Assembly (NCBI RefSeq): GCF_900101075.1
Contig: NZ_FNFY01000013.1
Coordinates: 1-62,426, forward strand
Reading direction: 5' to 3'
Origin: Lacicoccus qingdaonensis
GTDB lineage: Bacteria; Bacillota; Bacilli; Staphylococcales; Salinicoccaceae
Length of the DNA stretch: 62,426 bases
The position numbers and the translations under genes were made by a program. Shown piece by piece: positions 26,817 through 35,494 of the stretch (position 1 is its first letter; the number at the start of each line of letters is the position of its first letter). The notes beneath the pieces were generated by a model. That model searched no databases. It was not told the origin of the DNA and saw nothing but the letters and a program-made list of their open reading frames with translations.

Positions 26817-27448
26817 TATGAGTCACCTTCTTCGTTGATTATTTCTCTGAGTTGGTTTTTATTCGTGTTTAAATCAGTGATGGCTTCGTCCAATGTATGA
26901 TAAAAATCATTGATTTCCTCATGTTGTTCATTCAGTTCTTCGATTCCGCCTTTAAAAGTTTCATAACCTGCACCTGACTCACCCAGTGAATTAAAATAGT
27001 CACGCTCCTGATTCAAAACCTCTTCATACTGCGGCAGAAATGACTGCATCGTGCCATTGACCGATTCCAATGATTCAGTCATGGAATCCACAACATCTCC
27101 CATCTCCGCTTCATCTTCAGAAATGGAGAGATTCTGCAACTCTTCCTGTGCCTCTTCATATGTAGCCATTTTTTCCGTCAAAGCATCCAGTGTGCCACTT
27201 CTGGAATCAATGTTTGAAAATACTGCGGCAGAGGCATCGCTGAAATTGGATAAGTCCTCCCCGCTCAGTGCAGTTTCAAAATCCTGTTGAAGTTCTATCT
27301 CATAATCGATTAATGATTGAAGTTCATGTTGAAGTGATGACTCTTCAAGAGTCTCGATATTACTTTGGACTTGGCTGGAAGTATCTCCGCATCCGGCAAG
27401 TACAAAAATCATACCTGATATCATTAACAATCCCACTCTCATATACAA
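26816..27448 (-). CDS. YkyA-like cell-wall-binding lipoprotein
   Basis: 210 residues. Lipobox LAGC (Cys near 20) followed by about 190 residues of charged, Gln/Glu-rich helices predicted to form a coiled coil, ending in LNTNKNQLREIINEE. The pattern fits the YkyA/PF10368 putative cell-wall-binding lipoproteins. A second Met two codons inside is an alternative start. First gene of the operon with the NodB deacetylase and DUF4015 glycosidase, suggesting a membrane-tethered wall-processing unit. Confidence 0.75.
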   Translation of the reverse strand: MYMRVGLLMISGMIFVLAGCGDTSSQVQSNIETLEESSLQHELQSLIDYEIELQQDFETALSGEDLSNFSDASAAVFSNIDSRSGTLDALTEKMATYEEAQEELQNLSISEDEAEMGDVVDSMTESLESVNGTMQSFLPQYEEVLNQERDYFNSLGESGAGYETFKGGIEELNEQHEEINDFYHTLDEAITDLNTNKNQLREIINEEGDS

Positions 27449-27551
27449 GCTCCTTATATTTGATTTAGAGACATTATAACAGTTTTAGATGTAAAATGAA
27501 TGTATCGTTAGAATTTTTTAGAAATAAAGGGTTTTAAATGTAAATGGCACA

Positions 27552-27836
27552 CTACCGGGAAGTAATGTGCCTTAAAAGAATTTTACATCGTTCTTCTTCC
27601 AGCAACTCTTCAAATTTTGCCCTGATCAATCCTTCATATTTTTTACTCCATGACTTTAAAGCAATAAAATATAATACTGCCGTAATTAACGCCAATCCTG
27701 CCGTAACCGGCCAGAACCAAGCTGAAACGATACCCTCCGGACTGGCAAGACCGATTTCCGAAAAAAGTATAAAGGTGAATATTATTCCACTGAACAGGAC
27801 GACTGTCACTGGGACAGCGTACTTCCATGGCACCAT
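27552..27836 (-). CDS. Small membrane protein, two helices
   Basis: 94 residues with two predicted membrane helices (about 8-26 and 37-60) and a charged cytosolic C-terminus (SKKYEGLIRAKFEELLEEERCK). The start ATG has only a weak GGGGAT ribosome site. No family recognised. It lies alone between the envelope operon and the divergent DUF2071 gene. Confidence 0.5.
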   Translation of the reverse strand: MVPWKYAVPVTVVLFSGIIFTFILFSEIGLASPEGIVSAWFWPVTAGLALITAVLYFIALKSWSKKYEGLIRAKFEELLEEERCKILLRHITSR

Positions 27837-27961
27837 ATCAACTTATATATCCCCATTTGAAAGCAGGAACGAACACTTAAAAATATTTCACTTGAAATGT
27901 ACGGGAGAAGTTTACACTTCATTATTTGAGGCTACAGAATAATAAGAATTGGAGGCTCATT

Positions 27962-28699
27962 ATGAAGAATCGTCTATTGAATTATACCGAGCACAGAACC
28001 GCCCCGCTGCCCAGGTTTCCGTGGATGATGTATCAAAGATGGGAAGATTTAGTGTGCATGCATATACCGGTGGATCCCGGAGATCTCCTGCCCCATATCC
28101 CTCGAGAACTGGATCTCGATTTATACGGCGGCAAAGCCTGGATATCCATATTCCCTTTTCTTATACGGAACCTGGGACTCAGAAGCATGCCCAGATTTCC
28201 ATACTTTCATAAATTTCTGGAATTGAATGTGAGGACCTACGTTAAACACAAAGGGATTCCAGGGGTTTATTTCTTCAGTCTGGATGCCGAAAAAATCATG
28301 CCGGTACTCGGGGCTAGAACTGTTACACTCCCTTATTATAAAGCGAAGATGAAAAGAGAGGAGAAGCATGGCTGGGTGCACTATTCAAGCAGGCGCCAGC
28401 ACAGTGATAAAGCATATTTCGAAGCACGATATAAAATCCTTTCCAGTGCTGCGCCGGCAGAAGAAGCGACGTTGGATCACTGGCTGTTTGAGCGGTACAG
28501 ACTGTATCAAACCATCCGCAGCACAGTTTTTCATATCGGCATCCATCATTTGAAATGGAAGCTCGCTGACGTCTCCATAGATTATAATCCCGACTCGATC
28601 AACTCATTACTGCCCGGAGATATAGAGGGAGAGCCCGCCGTCGCACACTACTCCCCCGTGCTGGATGTAATCTTCTGGCCGCTGGGGAAATCTGAGTGA
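27962..28699 (+). CDS. DUF2071 (YqjF-like) protein
   Basis: 245 residues from the ATG at 27962, behind TTGGAGG. Family signatures: PWMMYQRWEDLVCMHIPVDP, LDLYGGKAWISIFPFLI, FLELNVRTYVKHKGIPGVYFFSLDAEK, and a YSPVLDVIFWP C-terminus. DUF2071 folds resemble acetoacetate decarboxylase-like barrels; activity is unassigned. It converges on a GNAT gene, and repeat-like sequence fills the gap. Confidence 0.85.
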   Translation: MKNRLLNYTEHRTAPLPRFPWMMYQRWEDLVCMHIPVDPGDLLPHIPRELDLDLYGGKAWISIFPFLIRNLGLRSMPRFPYFHKFLELNVRTYVKHKGIPGVYFFSLDAEKIMPVLGARTVTLPYYKAKMKREEKHGWVHYSSRRQHSDKAYFEARYKILSSAAPAEEATLDHWLFERYRLYQTIRSTVFHIGIHHLKWKLADVSIDYNPDSINSLLPGDIEGEPAVAHYSPVLDVIFWPLGKSE

Positions 28700-28720
28700 T
28701 AGTGAGACAATGGTGGCTGG

Positions 28721-28781
28721 CGAGTAAGTCCGGTGAAATCAGCAATATAATCAGGATTCGGCTTCGAAAAACGAGTAAGTC
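28721..28781. repeat. Degenerate direct repeat between convergent genes
   Basis: CGAGTAAGTC occurs at 28721-28730 and again at 28772-28781, a 51-base period, each followed by a CGG-containing stretch and by AT-rich sequence. It fills the 121-base gap between the convergent DUF2071 and DUF2087-GNAT genes. No clear terminator hairpin is present. Confidence 0.45.
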
Positions 28782-28820
28782 GGCCGGAATTCCAAAGAAG
28801 CTCGTTATATTCCAAACCAT

Positions 28821-29546
28821 TCACGCCTTGATTTTCTTACTCATAATTATCTGCCTGCCGAGAGGTCCGATAAACGTATCGCCAGTTGCGGTAAAACCAC
28901 CTTTTTTGTAGACATGCTGCGCAATTTTATTCTTCACATTGACTCCGAGCGCAACTTCTTCAACATTATCATAATGCTCATTCACAAAAGCATCCAGCTC
29001 ACGGAAAGAGGATGTCGCCACGCCGCGCCCCTGCTTGGTGGAGTCGACCGAGTAGCTGAACATCACAAGCGCGTCAAAATTACTGGTATACTTCTGAACG
29101 ATATCACCGCTCTGTAAAATAAACACCCCTGCAACCTGACGCCTCTGGATGATCAGGACCAATCGTCTCTCATCAATTTTTTCACAGCTCTTCAGAGCAT
29201 CAAGCGGTGCTGCTGAATAATATTCATGTGCTTCAGTCAGCACATATCTCTCCAAATCTCCATAATGGGACTCGTCATAAAATTTTAAAGTCACTTCCGT
29301 ATTCACCTGATACTGACTGCCATCATCTGTACGCTGAAAGTATTGATAATCCACCAGGTATCTTCTTAAAACAGCATAGTCCGGATAAGTTTCTTTCAAG
29401 ATTCCATTCACTTCTTTTTCTTTATATACATGATTCCGGTCAAATGCCTTAATCAGCTCATCAAATAACTGAAGTTTCACCTTTTCCTTCTTTGGAATCT
29501 GCACCAGTTTACCGTCTTTGAAAAACCTGTCTTTAATATTCGTCAT
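28821..29546 (-). CDS. DUF2087-GNAT fusion protein
   Basis: 241 residues from the ATG at 29546 (AGGTGA upstream). The N-terminal part (about 1-85) is a DUF2087 domain: FFKDGKLVQIPKKEKVKLQLFDELIKAF, YKEKEVNGIL, DYAVLRRYLVDYQYFQR. The C-terminal part (about 90-241) is a GNAT acetyltransferase with the cofactor region FSYSVDSTKQGRGVATSSF and VNVKNKIAQHVYKKGGF. DUF2087 resembles the C-terminal part of some MarR/ArsR-type regulators, so the protein may sense or bind nucleic acid, but this is inference. Confidence 0.75.
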   Translation of the reverse strand: MTNIKDRFFKDGKLVQIPKKEKVKLQLFDELIKAFDRNHVYKEKEVNGILKETYPDYAVLRRYLVDYQYFQRTDDGSQYQVNTEVTLKFYDESHYGDLERYVLTEAHEYYSAAPLDALKSCEKIDERRLVLIIQRRQVAGVFILQSGDIVQKYTSNFDALVMFSYSVDSTKQGRGVATSSFRELDAFVNEHYDNVEEVALGVNVKNKIAQHVYKKGGFTATGDTFIGPLGRQIIMSKKIKA

Positions 29547-29639
29547 CCATTTCACCTGCACATTAATAAGTCATACAACTTCCTTTTCTTCAAATTATGA
29601 TACTATACTTACAATAACTTTTATAATATAGGTGATCAT

Positions 29640-30092
29640 ATGATAATGGTGAGTGCATGCCTGGTCGGTCAAAATGTCAGATATGACGGCAACAACAGTC
29701 TCAATGAAAAGATACTCAGATTGGTGGATGAGGGAAAAGCGATTGCTGTGTGTCCGGAAGTGTTCGGCGGCCTGTCGACCCCGCGGCTGCCTGCAGAAAT
29801 TGAAAACGGGGACGGTCACGATGTCCTTGAGGGGAAATCGAAAATTGTGGATACATCCGGTAAAGATGTCACGGAGGAATTTTTAAACGGCGCCTATGAG
29901 ACACTGAATGTATTCAAAGAATTTCAGCCTTCAATGGTTGTACTGAAAGAAAACAGCCCGTCCTGCGGCAGCTCTTTCATATACGACGGTACGTTCAGCG
30001 GCAATAAAATCCAAGGCGTCGGTGTGACGACAGCATTGCTTGAAAAGAACGGCATCCAGGTCATTTCCGAAAAAGAATTTGAAACATTATAA
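29640..30092 (+). CDS. DUF523 (YbbK-like) protein
   Basis: 150 residues. Family signatures: VSACLVGQNVRYDGNNS, VCPEVFGGLSTPRLPAEI, LKENSPSCGSS; the three cysteines in these motifs (positions about 7, 40 and 109) are conserved in DUF523 and may bind a metal or iron-sulfur cluster. Function is unassigned. AGGTGATCAT precedes ATG. It ends at a strong bidirectional terminator facing the BCCT gene. Confidence 0.88.
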   Translation: MIMVSACLVGQNVRYDGNNSLNEKILRLVDEGKAIAVCPEVFGGLSTPRLPAEIENGDGHDVLEGKSKIVDTSGKDVTEEFLNGAYETLNVFKEFQPSMVVLKENSPSCGSSFIYDGTFSGNKIQGVGVTTALLEKNGIQVISEKEFETL

Positions 30093-30127
30093 AAAAGTGA
30101 GTGCCCGGACCCGGGCACTCACTTTTT
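30091..30127. terminator. Strong bidirectional terminator
   Basis: Seventeen-base perfect arms (AAAAAGTGAGTGCCCGG and its complement) around a two-base loop, between the convergent DUF523 and BCCT genes. Confidence 0.9.
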
Positions 30128-30134
30128 ATGTTGT

Positions 30135-31823
30135 TTACTTATCTTCTTTTTTCTCTTCATCCGTTTCATCTTCTGCCTCAACAGCTTCTTCGTCTGCTTC
30201 CTCTATATCAGGTGCAACCTGATCCGGCAGTGATGCTCTGAATGCTTCGATTCTTTCTTCAAGTTCTTCTTCCGTCTCTTCACGGTAGCCCGGCTCATAA
30301 ATGAGCTGTCTTCTTTCAAGCTCTATAATCTTGAATTCGTTTCTCAGCGCTTTAAAGAGCGAGACCCCGAGCAGTATGACAACCAGAGTGAACGGGAATG
30401 CAGCAATCAGCATTGCCATCTCGATTGCACTCAGTCCGCCTGAGAACAGAAGTACGAGTGCAGTACTTGAAAGGATTGCCCCCCAGATCAGCTTGACTCT
30501 GAGTGACGGGTTCAATGAGCCGCCTGTTGTCAGCATACCCAGTACGAAAGTACCACTGTCTGCAGAAGTCACGAAGAATGATGCGATCAACAGGATCGCG
30601 ATACCCATGACGAGCGGTGCAGCAGGATAGTTTTCCAGGAATGCGAACAATGCAACTTCGTTACCTTCTTCTGCTATCAGATTGTACAGTCCGCCTCCGA
30701 TCAGGTTATCTGATTCGATACCTGCAACGCCGAATACTGCGAACCATAACGCACTGAACAGTACCGGTACACCGGTAACACCAAGAATGAATTCACGGAT
30801 AGTTCTGCCGCGTGAAACACGGGCGATGAAACTTCCGACGAATGCAGACCAGCCGATCCACCATGCCCAGTAGAACAATGTCCAGTCATTGAGGAAGCCT
30901 CGGTCCCCCTCAAATGAGTTCATACCGAGCGTCATACTCGGCAGGTTCTGTATATAGTTACCCGCGTTAGTCAGGAACGTCTCGAACATAGTAACTGTAG
31001 ACCCGAATATGAATACGAAGATCATCAATGAAATGGCAATAACCACGTTACCCATACTCAAGTAGCGGATACCCACGTTCAGACCTGTCGATGCTGATAA
31101 GACGAATCCAACAGTGATCAGCAGGATGACTATCGTCTGAGAAAACAGGTTGTTTTCGATGAAGTCAAAGCTGTAGCTTAAACCCGCAGTAATCTGCGTC
31201 GCACCGAGACCAAGTGAGGTTGCGATACCGAAAATTGTACCGAATACCGCAAGAACATCCACACTTTTACCCATCCAGCCGTTTGCACGGCGGTCACCGA
31301 TCAGCGGGACAAGTGATGAACTCATAAGCAGCGGTGCTTTATGTCTGAAGTTGAAATACGCAAGTGACAGACCGACAACTGCGTATACTGCCCATGGGTG
31401 GAAGCCCCAGTGGAATAATGTATATTGCAGCGCTTCTCTTCCGGCTCCGGTCGCTGCACCTTCTAAAGACGGCGGATTATGATAATGTGTCAGCGGCTCC
31501 GTCACACCGTAGAAGACGAGACCGACACCCATACCTGCAGTGAACAGGAATGAGAACCATGTAAAATACTTGTACTGTGGCTTTTCATTCTGTTTACCCA
31601 ATCTGATCTTACCGTATGGACTGAGCACCAGGAATAATGCGAACAGGACGAACCCTGTCATTGCCAGCATATAGACCCAGCCAAAGCTATTCGATATAAA
31701 ACCGTTGATAAAACCCAGAACTGTCTCTACATTTCCCGGAGCAACCGTGCCCCACAGAATGAACACAATAGCAATTGCGAGGGAAATATAAAAGACAGGT
31801 GTAACTTTTGACTTATTTTTCAT
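30135..31823 (-). CDS. BCCT-family compatible-solute transporter with acidic tail
   Basis: 562 residues, twelve predicted membrane helices. Family motifs: SFLFTAGMGVGLVFYGVTEP (sodium/substrate region GMGVG), HWGFHPWAVYAVVG, DWTLFYWAWWIGWSAFVGSFIARVSRGRTIREF, FVTSADSGTFVLGML. BCCT carriers import betaine, choline, carnitine or ectoine with Na+ for osmoprotection. The last 90 residues are a strongly acidic cytosolic tail, where BCCT osmosensing often resides. GGAGG upstream of the start. A second BCCT gene follows 7.4 kb on. Exact substrate cannot be read from the sequence. Confidence 0.92.
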   Translation of the reverse strand: MKNKSKVTPVFYISLAIAIVFILWGTVAPGNVETVLGFINGFISNSFGWVYMLAMTGFVLFALFLVLSPYGKIRLGKQNEKPQYKYFTWFSFLFTAGMGVGLVFYGVTEPLTHYHNPPSLEGAATGAGREALQYTLFHWGFHPWAVYAVVGLSLAYFNFRHKAPLLMSSSLVPLIGDRRANGWMGKSVDVLAVFGTIFGIATSLGLGATQITAGLSYSFDFIENNLFSQTIVILLITVGFVLSASTGLNVGIRYLSMGNVVIAISLMIFVFIFGSTVTMFETFLTNAGNYIQNLPSMTLGMNSFEGDRGFLNDWTLFYWAWWIGWSAFVGSFIARVSRGRTIREFILGVTGVPVLFSALWFAVFGVAGIESDNLIGGGLYNLIAEEGNEVALFAFLENYPAAPLVMGIAILLIASFFVTSADSGTFVLGMLTTGGSLNPSLRVKLIWGAILSSTALVLLFSGGLSAIEMAMLIAAFPFTLVVILLGVSLFKALRNEFKIIELERRQLIYEPGYREETEEELEERIEAFRASLPDQVAPDIEEADEEAVEAEDETDEEKKEDK

Positions 31824-32197
31824 TAGTAGCCTCCTTATAAAATTACACTATATATACACACATACCCTGTTATCCCATTAAAAATCGGATATTTTTCCAA
31901 AATCTGGTGCCAGGAACCGGGCTATAAAAATTGACAATAAAAAAGACCCATAGATAGAGCATAACTGCGCATTATGCCCGCTTCTCAGACCCAGATACAA
32001 AATAAGTGTATATATGAAATGTGACATTATCCACATAGGAACGTAGTCATGATAACATGAATATGATGATAATAAAACACCCGCCGGTGATGAATACGTT
32101 TTAGACAGGTATAATTTGACAATTTTCTTCGTTTGACGCGGCGTTTATTTAAAAACTTCTAAATTCATTTGTGAAGATTATATACGGAGGAGATAAT
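31824..32197. other. Divergent intergenic region between BCCT and aspartate dehydrogenase genes
   Basis: 374 bases without a gene. It holds a small hairpin GCATAA/TTATGC at 31959-31977, a TATAAT at 32110-32115 with no convincing -35 (possible aspartate dehydrogenase promoter), and on the minus strand a GGGTAT near 31871 that could be the -10 of a stress promoter for the BCCT gene, though the matching -35 is poor. No riboswitch was recognised. Confidence 0.4.
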
Positions 32198-32977
32198 ATG
32201 AACATAGGTTTAATCGGTTCTGGCGCCATCGGCCAGTATCTGCTGAAAACAATCAATAAAGATCGCCATCCCGAACTGGTCATCAAAAATATTCTGGTTA
32301 GAAACAAGGAAAAATACAAGGCGCTTGAGTCCCAGTATGACGTCAAGCTGTACACAGACCTTGATGAATTCCTGTCGTCTGATATCGATATGATTGTTGA
32401 AGCTGCGAATGTCCAGACGGTACGGGCCGTGCTGCCGGATGTTCTGAAGAAAAAAGATTTAATGCTGATCAGCGTCGGCGCACTGGTCGATGAATCATTA
32501 TTGTCAGAGGCCGCCCGCCTTACCGAAAAATATAATCATCAGCTCCACCTTCCATCCGGTGCAGTCGGCGGACTGGATCTGATTCAGAATGTGAAAATAT
32601 CCAACAACCTGGAAAAAGTCGAACTGATTACAAGAAAACCGGCGCATTCACTCACAGATGACCATATCACGGAGAAAAAAACGGTTTTCGAAGGCAAAGC
32701 AGCCGATGCGATTGAAAAATTCCCGAAAAATATGAACGTCTCCATTATTTTATCACTGGCCGGTCTGGGAATTGATCAGACAGATGTTCGGTTGATAGCC
32801 GATCCCGAAGCGGATAGGAACATTCACCAGATAAAAGTATCCGGCGATTTCGGCGAAGCGGAACTGACAATTAAAAATGAACCGCTGCCTGAAAATCCGA
32901 AAACGAGCGCACTTGCCGCACTCAGCATACTCGGTACACTAGAGAGAATCCAGAGGAATGTGAAATACGGGGGTTAA
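32198..32977 (+). CDS. nadX: L-aspartate dehydrogenase-like protein
   Basis: 259 residues from the ATG at 32198 (ACGGAGGAGAT upstream). The NAD-binding fold begins MNIGLIGSGAIGQYLL; IDMIVEAANVQTVRAVLPDVL and LMLISVGALVDESLL follow; the aspartate-dehydrogenase catalytic domain has LHLPSGAVGGLDLI and a C-terminal NPKTSALAALS. It converts aspartate to oxaloacetate/iminoaspartate and can feed NAD synthesis. No nadA/nadC genes are adjacent, so it may serve aspartate use instead. Confidence 0.82.
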   Translation: MNIGLIGSGAIGQYLLKTINKDRHPELVIKNILVRNKEKYKALESQYDVKLYTDLDEFLSSDIDMIVEAANVQTVRAVLPDVLKKKDLMLISVGALVDESLLSEAARLTEKYNHQLHLPSGAVGGLDLIQNVKISNNLEKVELITRKPAHSLTDDHITEKKTVFEGKAADAIEKFPKNMNVSIILSLAGLGIDQTDVRLIADPEADRNIHQIKVSGDFGEAELTIKNEPLPENPKTSALAALSILGTLERIQRNVKYGG

Positions 32978-32978
32978 T

Positions 32979-33265
32979 CTACTCTTTTCAGTCACCCACA
33001 ACTCCCAGTGACTGACAAACTACTTAATTCAGTCACTCAGCATCCCCAGTGACTGATAAACCACTCTTTTCAGTCACCCACAACTCCCAGTGACTGATAA
33101 ACTACTCTTTTCAGTCACTCAGCATCTCCAGTGACCGACAATCTACTCTTTTCAGTCACTCGCAACTCCCAGTGACCGACAATCCACTCTTTTCAGTCAC
33201 TCAGCATCTCCAGTGACTGACAATCAACTCTTTTCAGTCACCCACAACTCCCAGTGACTGACAAA
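32979..33265. repeat. Seven tandem 41-base units, each a hairpin, with two alternating loop types
   Basis: Exact 41-base period. Each unit has a CTACTCTTTT-like leader, TCAGTCAC, a 12-base loop and GTGACTGA. Loops alternate: type A CCACAACTCCCA in units 1, 3 and 7 (a variant in 5), type B TCAGCATCYCCA in units 2, 4 and 6. A partial eighth unit runs into the HelD stop codon at 33275. In units 4 and 5 the right arm is GTGACCG, which keeps pairing (G-U) only in minus-strand RNA. There are no unique spacers, so it is not CRISPR. Confidence 0.95.
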
Positions 33266-33274
33266 CCACTCCAC

Positions 33275-35332
33275 TCAGTCAATCAAATACAAATTCCTCG
33301 TTGCACGTGATGCCAATACATATTTGATCAGCGGCAGATCATCATAGAATTCCGATTCGGTAATGATGACAGTGTTGTACTCAAAGCCTTTTGATAAATA
33401 GTAGGGCAGCACCAGATAGTCCTGGTTATAAATGGTGTCGACTTCCTGCAGATTTTTCAAACCCGGAATATCATCTTTCAGCTGCTCATACATTTCATCC
33501 GCCGCTTCTCTTGACGGCGTAATGACCGCCATCTGCTCCGGCAGGTTATCAGCAATCATCTCTCTGATATACCCTGCTTCATCCGCCGCATTGATGAACT
33601 GCACCTCCTGCCCGTCGACGGACACGGATTCTATGCCGCCCGGCACGATCGTATTCAGATAATCATTGATCTGATTTGTCGAACGGTACGATTTCCGGAG
33701 TGTCATCATATGATGGTCCTGAACATCCAGTGCTTCACTGCCGACCGGATGGATCTGCTGATTTTTATCACCCAGGCTGGTGAATGTCGCTTTGCCGTAG
33801 TAATCCGTCATCACGGCATACTGGATATTCGAATAATCCTGAATTTCATCCACGATCACATGCCGCATCTTCTTGTCGGAGACATCAAGGATATGAATGT
33901 ACAAATACATCAACGGCGCAAGATCTTCATACATGAAGTTATTGCGTTTGACGTTTTCTATCGTTTCACTTCTGACTGCTTTATCGGTGATCGATCTGAC
34001 ATAAATCTTTTCAAGCTGGACGAACCGGAACCTTTTGATCTGCTGGTGCACTCTCGCCAGTGCTTTCGTTGCATAATCATTCGCCATTTTCTGCAGCTCT
34101 TCCTTTTCCCCGATATACTCACGTGTTTTATCCAGCTCTTTATATTTCCTGTTTGTCAGCCACTTCAGTTCTCGCTGATACATATCGAGTAAATATTCAT
34201 AGATCTTATGCAGGCGGCGGGGCACCGGATGCTGTGACAGATTATTATAAAACACTTTTTCAATCATCTCTTTGGCAATAAAGGTCTTCGTGCCGTACTT
34301 AAGATCTCTGAAGTACATTCCGTCCTCGCCGAGCGTGTCCATATACTGTTTCAGATCCTCGAAATACCCTTTCGATGTTTTATAACGGTACGCAGAACCG
34401 TCCTCGCTGTTCAGCCTCTGAATGTTATCAGCCAGGGACTCGAACTGGCGGCCGTTGAAATACGGCATCTCTTTTTGCATACGGTAGAATGTCATATTTT
34501 TGACGTTGTCCTCACCAAGCTCCGGCAGCACGTCGGAGACGTAGTCATTGAACACTTCGTTCGGTGACATCAGCAGTATATTGTCCGCTTTCAGCTGTTT
34601 TCTGTATGTGAACATCAAATATGCAATACGCTGCATCGCAAGCGAAGTCTTTCCGCTTCCCGGCGGCCCGTAGACAAGCGTATTCTGACTCAAAGGCTGA
34701 CGGATGATGATATTCTGTTCACTTTGAATCGTTGCCACAATATTTTTCAATTTCGCCCGTGATGAATCCGTAATCAGCTGCTGGAGCATTTCATCCCCGA
34801 TGTATAAATCACTGTCGAACATTTTCTGCATTTCGCTGTTTTCAATCTGGAACTGCCGGCGCAGTGAGACATCGGTTTTTATTTTCGAACCGTCCGGTAT
34901 CGTGTAGGACAGCTCCCCGATCCTGTTTTCATAAAAGAGGCTCGCAACCGGTGAGCGCCAGTCGTAGATCAATATATCCTGATTGTTGTCCTGGATGGTC
35001 GCATTGCCGATATAGACCGGCTCACCGTCCGCTGTCAGCCTGCCGAAGTACGGCTTTTTAATCATGCGTGAAGTGACGTCCAGCATCTTTTCAATATGGT
35101 TGTAATTCGATTCCGTCATGCGCATTTCAGGCAGCATCGAAATGAAATCCATGACATTTCCGTCTTCAAAATCGAATGTGTTGGATACATCATCGTTGAG
35201 CATTTTCCGCGTTTCTAAAATATCAGCCGAGGTTTTGTTCTGCTGCTGATTCAAACTCGCGTTGTATGCTTTTAAGAAGTTCACCGTAAATTTCAGATGA
35301 TTCACTTCAAGTTCAAATTCATTCCCCATCAT
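33275..35332 (-). CDS. helD: HelD-type RNA polymerase recycling ATPase (UvrD-like helicase fold)
   Basis: 685 residues from the ATG at 35332 (AAGGAG upstream; a second Met follows at once). N-terminal coiled coil (about 1-90) that enters the RNA polymerase secondary channel, then QDILIYDWRSPVASLFYE, typical of HelD. Walker A GPPGSGKT (222-229), Walker B/DEIQDYS, SLGDKNQQIHP and a C-terminal superfamily-1 half with LVLPYYLSKGFEYNTVIITE and ASRATRNLYLID. HelD removes stalled or post-termination RNA polymerase using ATP. Its stop codon lies in the partial last unit of the 41-base repeat array, so the array forms the start of its 3' untranslated region. Confidence 0.9.
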   Translation of the reverse strand: MMGNEFELEVNHLKFTVNFLKAYNASLNQQQNKTSADILETRKMLNDDVSNTFDFEDGNVMDFISMLPEMRMTESNYNHIEKMLDVTSRMIKKPYFGRLTADGEPVYIGNATIQDNNQDILIYDWRSPVASLFYENRIGELSYTIPDGSKIKTDVSLRRQFQIENSEMQKMFDSDLYIGDEMLQQLITDSSRAKLKNIVATIQSEQNIIIRQPLSQNTLVYGPPGSGKTSLAMQRIAYLMFTYRKQLKADNILLMSPNEVFNDYVSDVLPELGEDNVKNMTFYRMQKEMPYFNGRQFESLADNIQRLNSEDGSAYRYKTSKGYFEDLKQYMDTLGEDGMYFRDLKYGTKTFIAKEMIEKVFYNNLSQHPVPRRLHKIYEYLLDMYQRELKWLTNRKYKELDKTREYIGEKEELQKMANDYATKALARVHQQIKRFRFVQLEKIYVRSITDKAVRSETIENVKRNNFMYEDLAPLMYLYIHILDVSDKKMRHVIVDEIQDYSNIQYAVMTDYYGKATFTSLGDKNQQIHPVGSEALDVQDHHMMTLRKSYRSTNQINDYLNTIVPGGIESVSVDGQEVQFINAADEAGYIREMIADNLPEQMAVITPSREAADEMYEQLKDDIPGLKNLQEVDTIYNQDYLVLPYYLSKGFEYNTVIITESEFYDDLPLIKYVLASRATRNLYLID

Positions 35333-35441
35333 ACCGCTCCTTTTTATATAAATGCATTGCTTATCATACAATGATTCCGGCAGAATGTGCAGTCTTATTA
35401 TCGTCGATTTTATATGCTATAATTGACTTGTTAAATAAATT

Positions 35442-35470
35442 GCCCTTCCCATTCTTCGAGTGGGAAGGGC
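35442..35470 (-). terminator. Intrinsic terminator after the alpha/beta hydrolase gene
   Basis: Ten-base arms GCCCTTCCCA/TGGGAAGGGC around nine bases, then AATTTATTT on the minus strand. Confidence 0.75.
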
Positions 35471-35494
35471 TTTACTTTTCTGTACGGAAATATA

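Noticed and set aside
28696..28911. Plus-strand 71-codon frame past DUF2071
   Set aside because: Lacks a ribosome site and runs antisense into the end of the GNAT gene; it only reads through the repeat.
32979..33265. 41-base array as a CRISPR array
   Set aside because: Units are contiguous, with two alternating loop sequences and no unique spacers; no cas genes are present.
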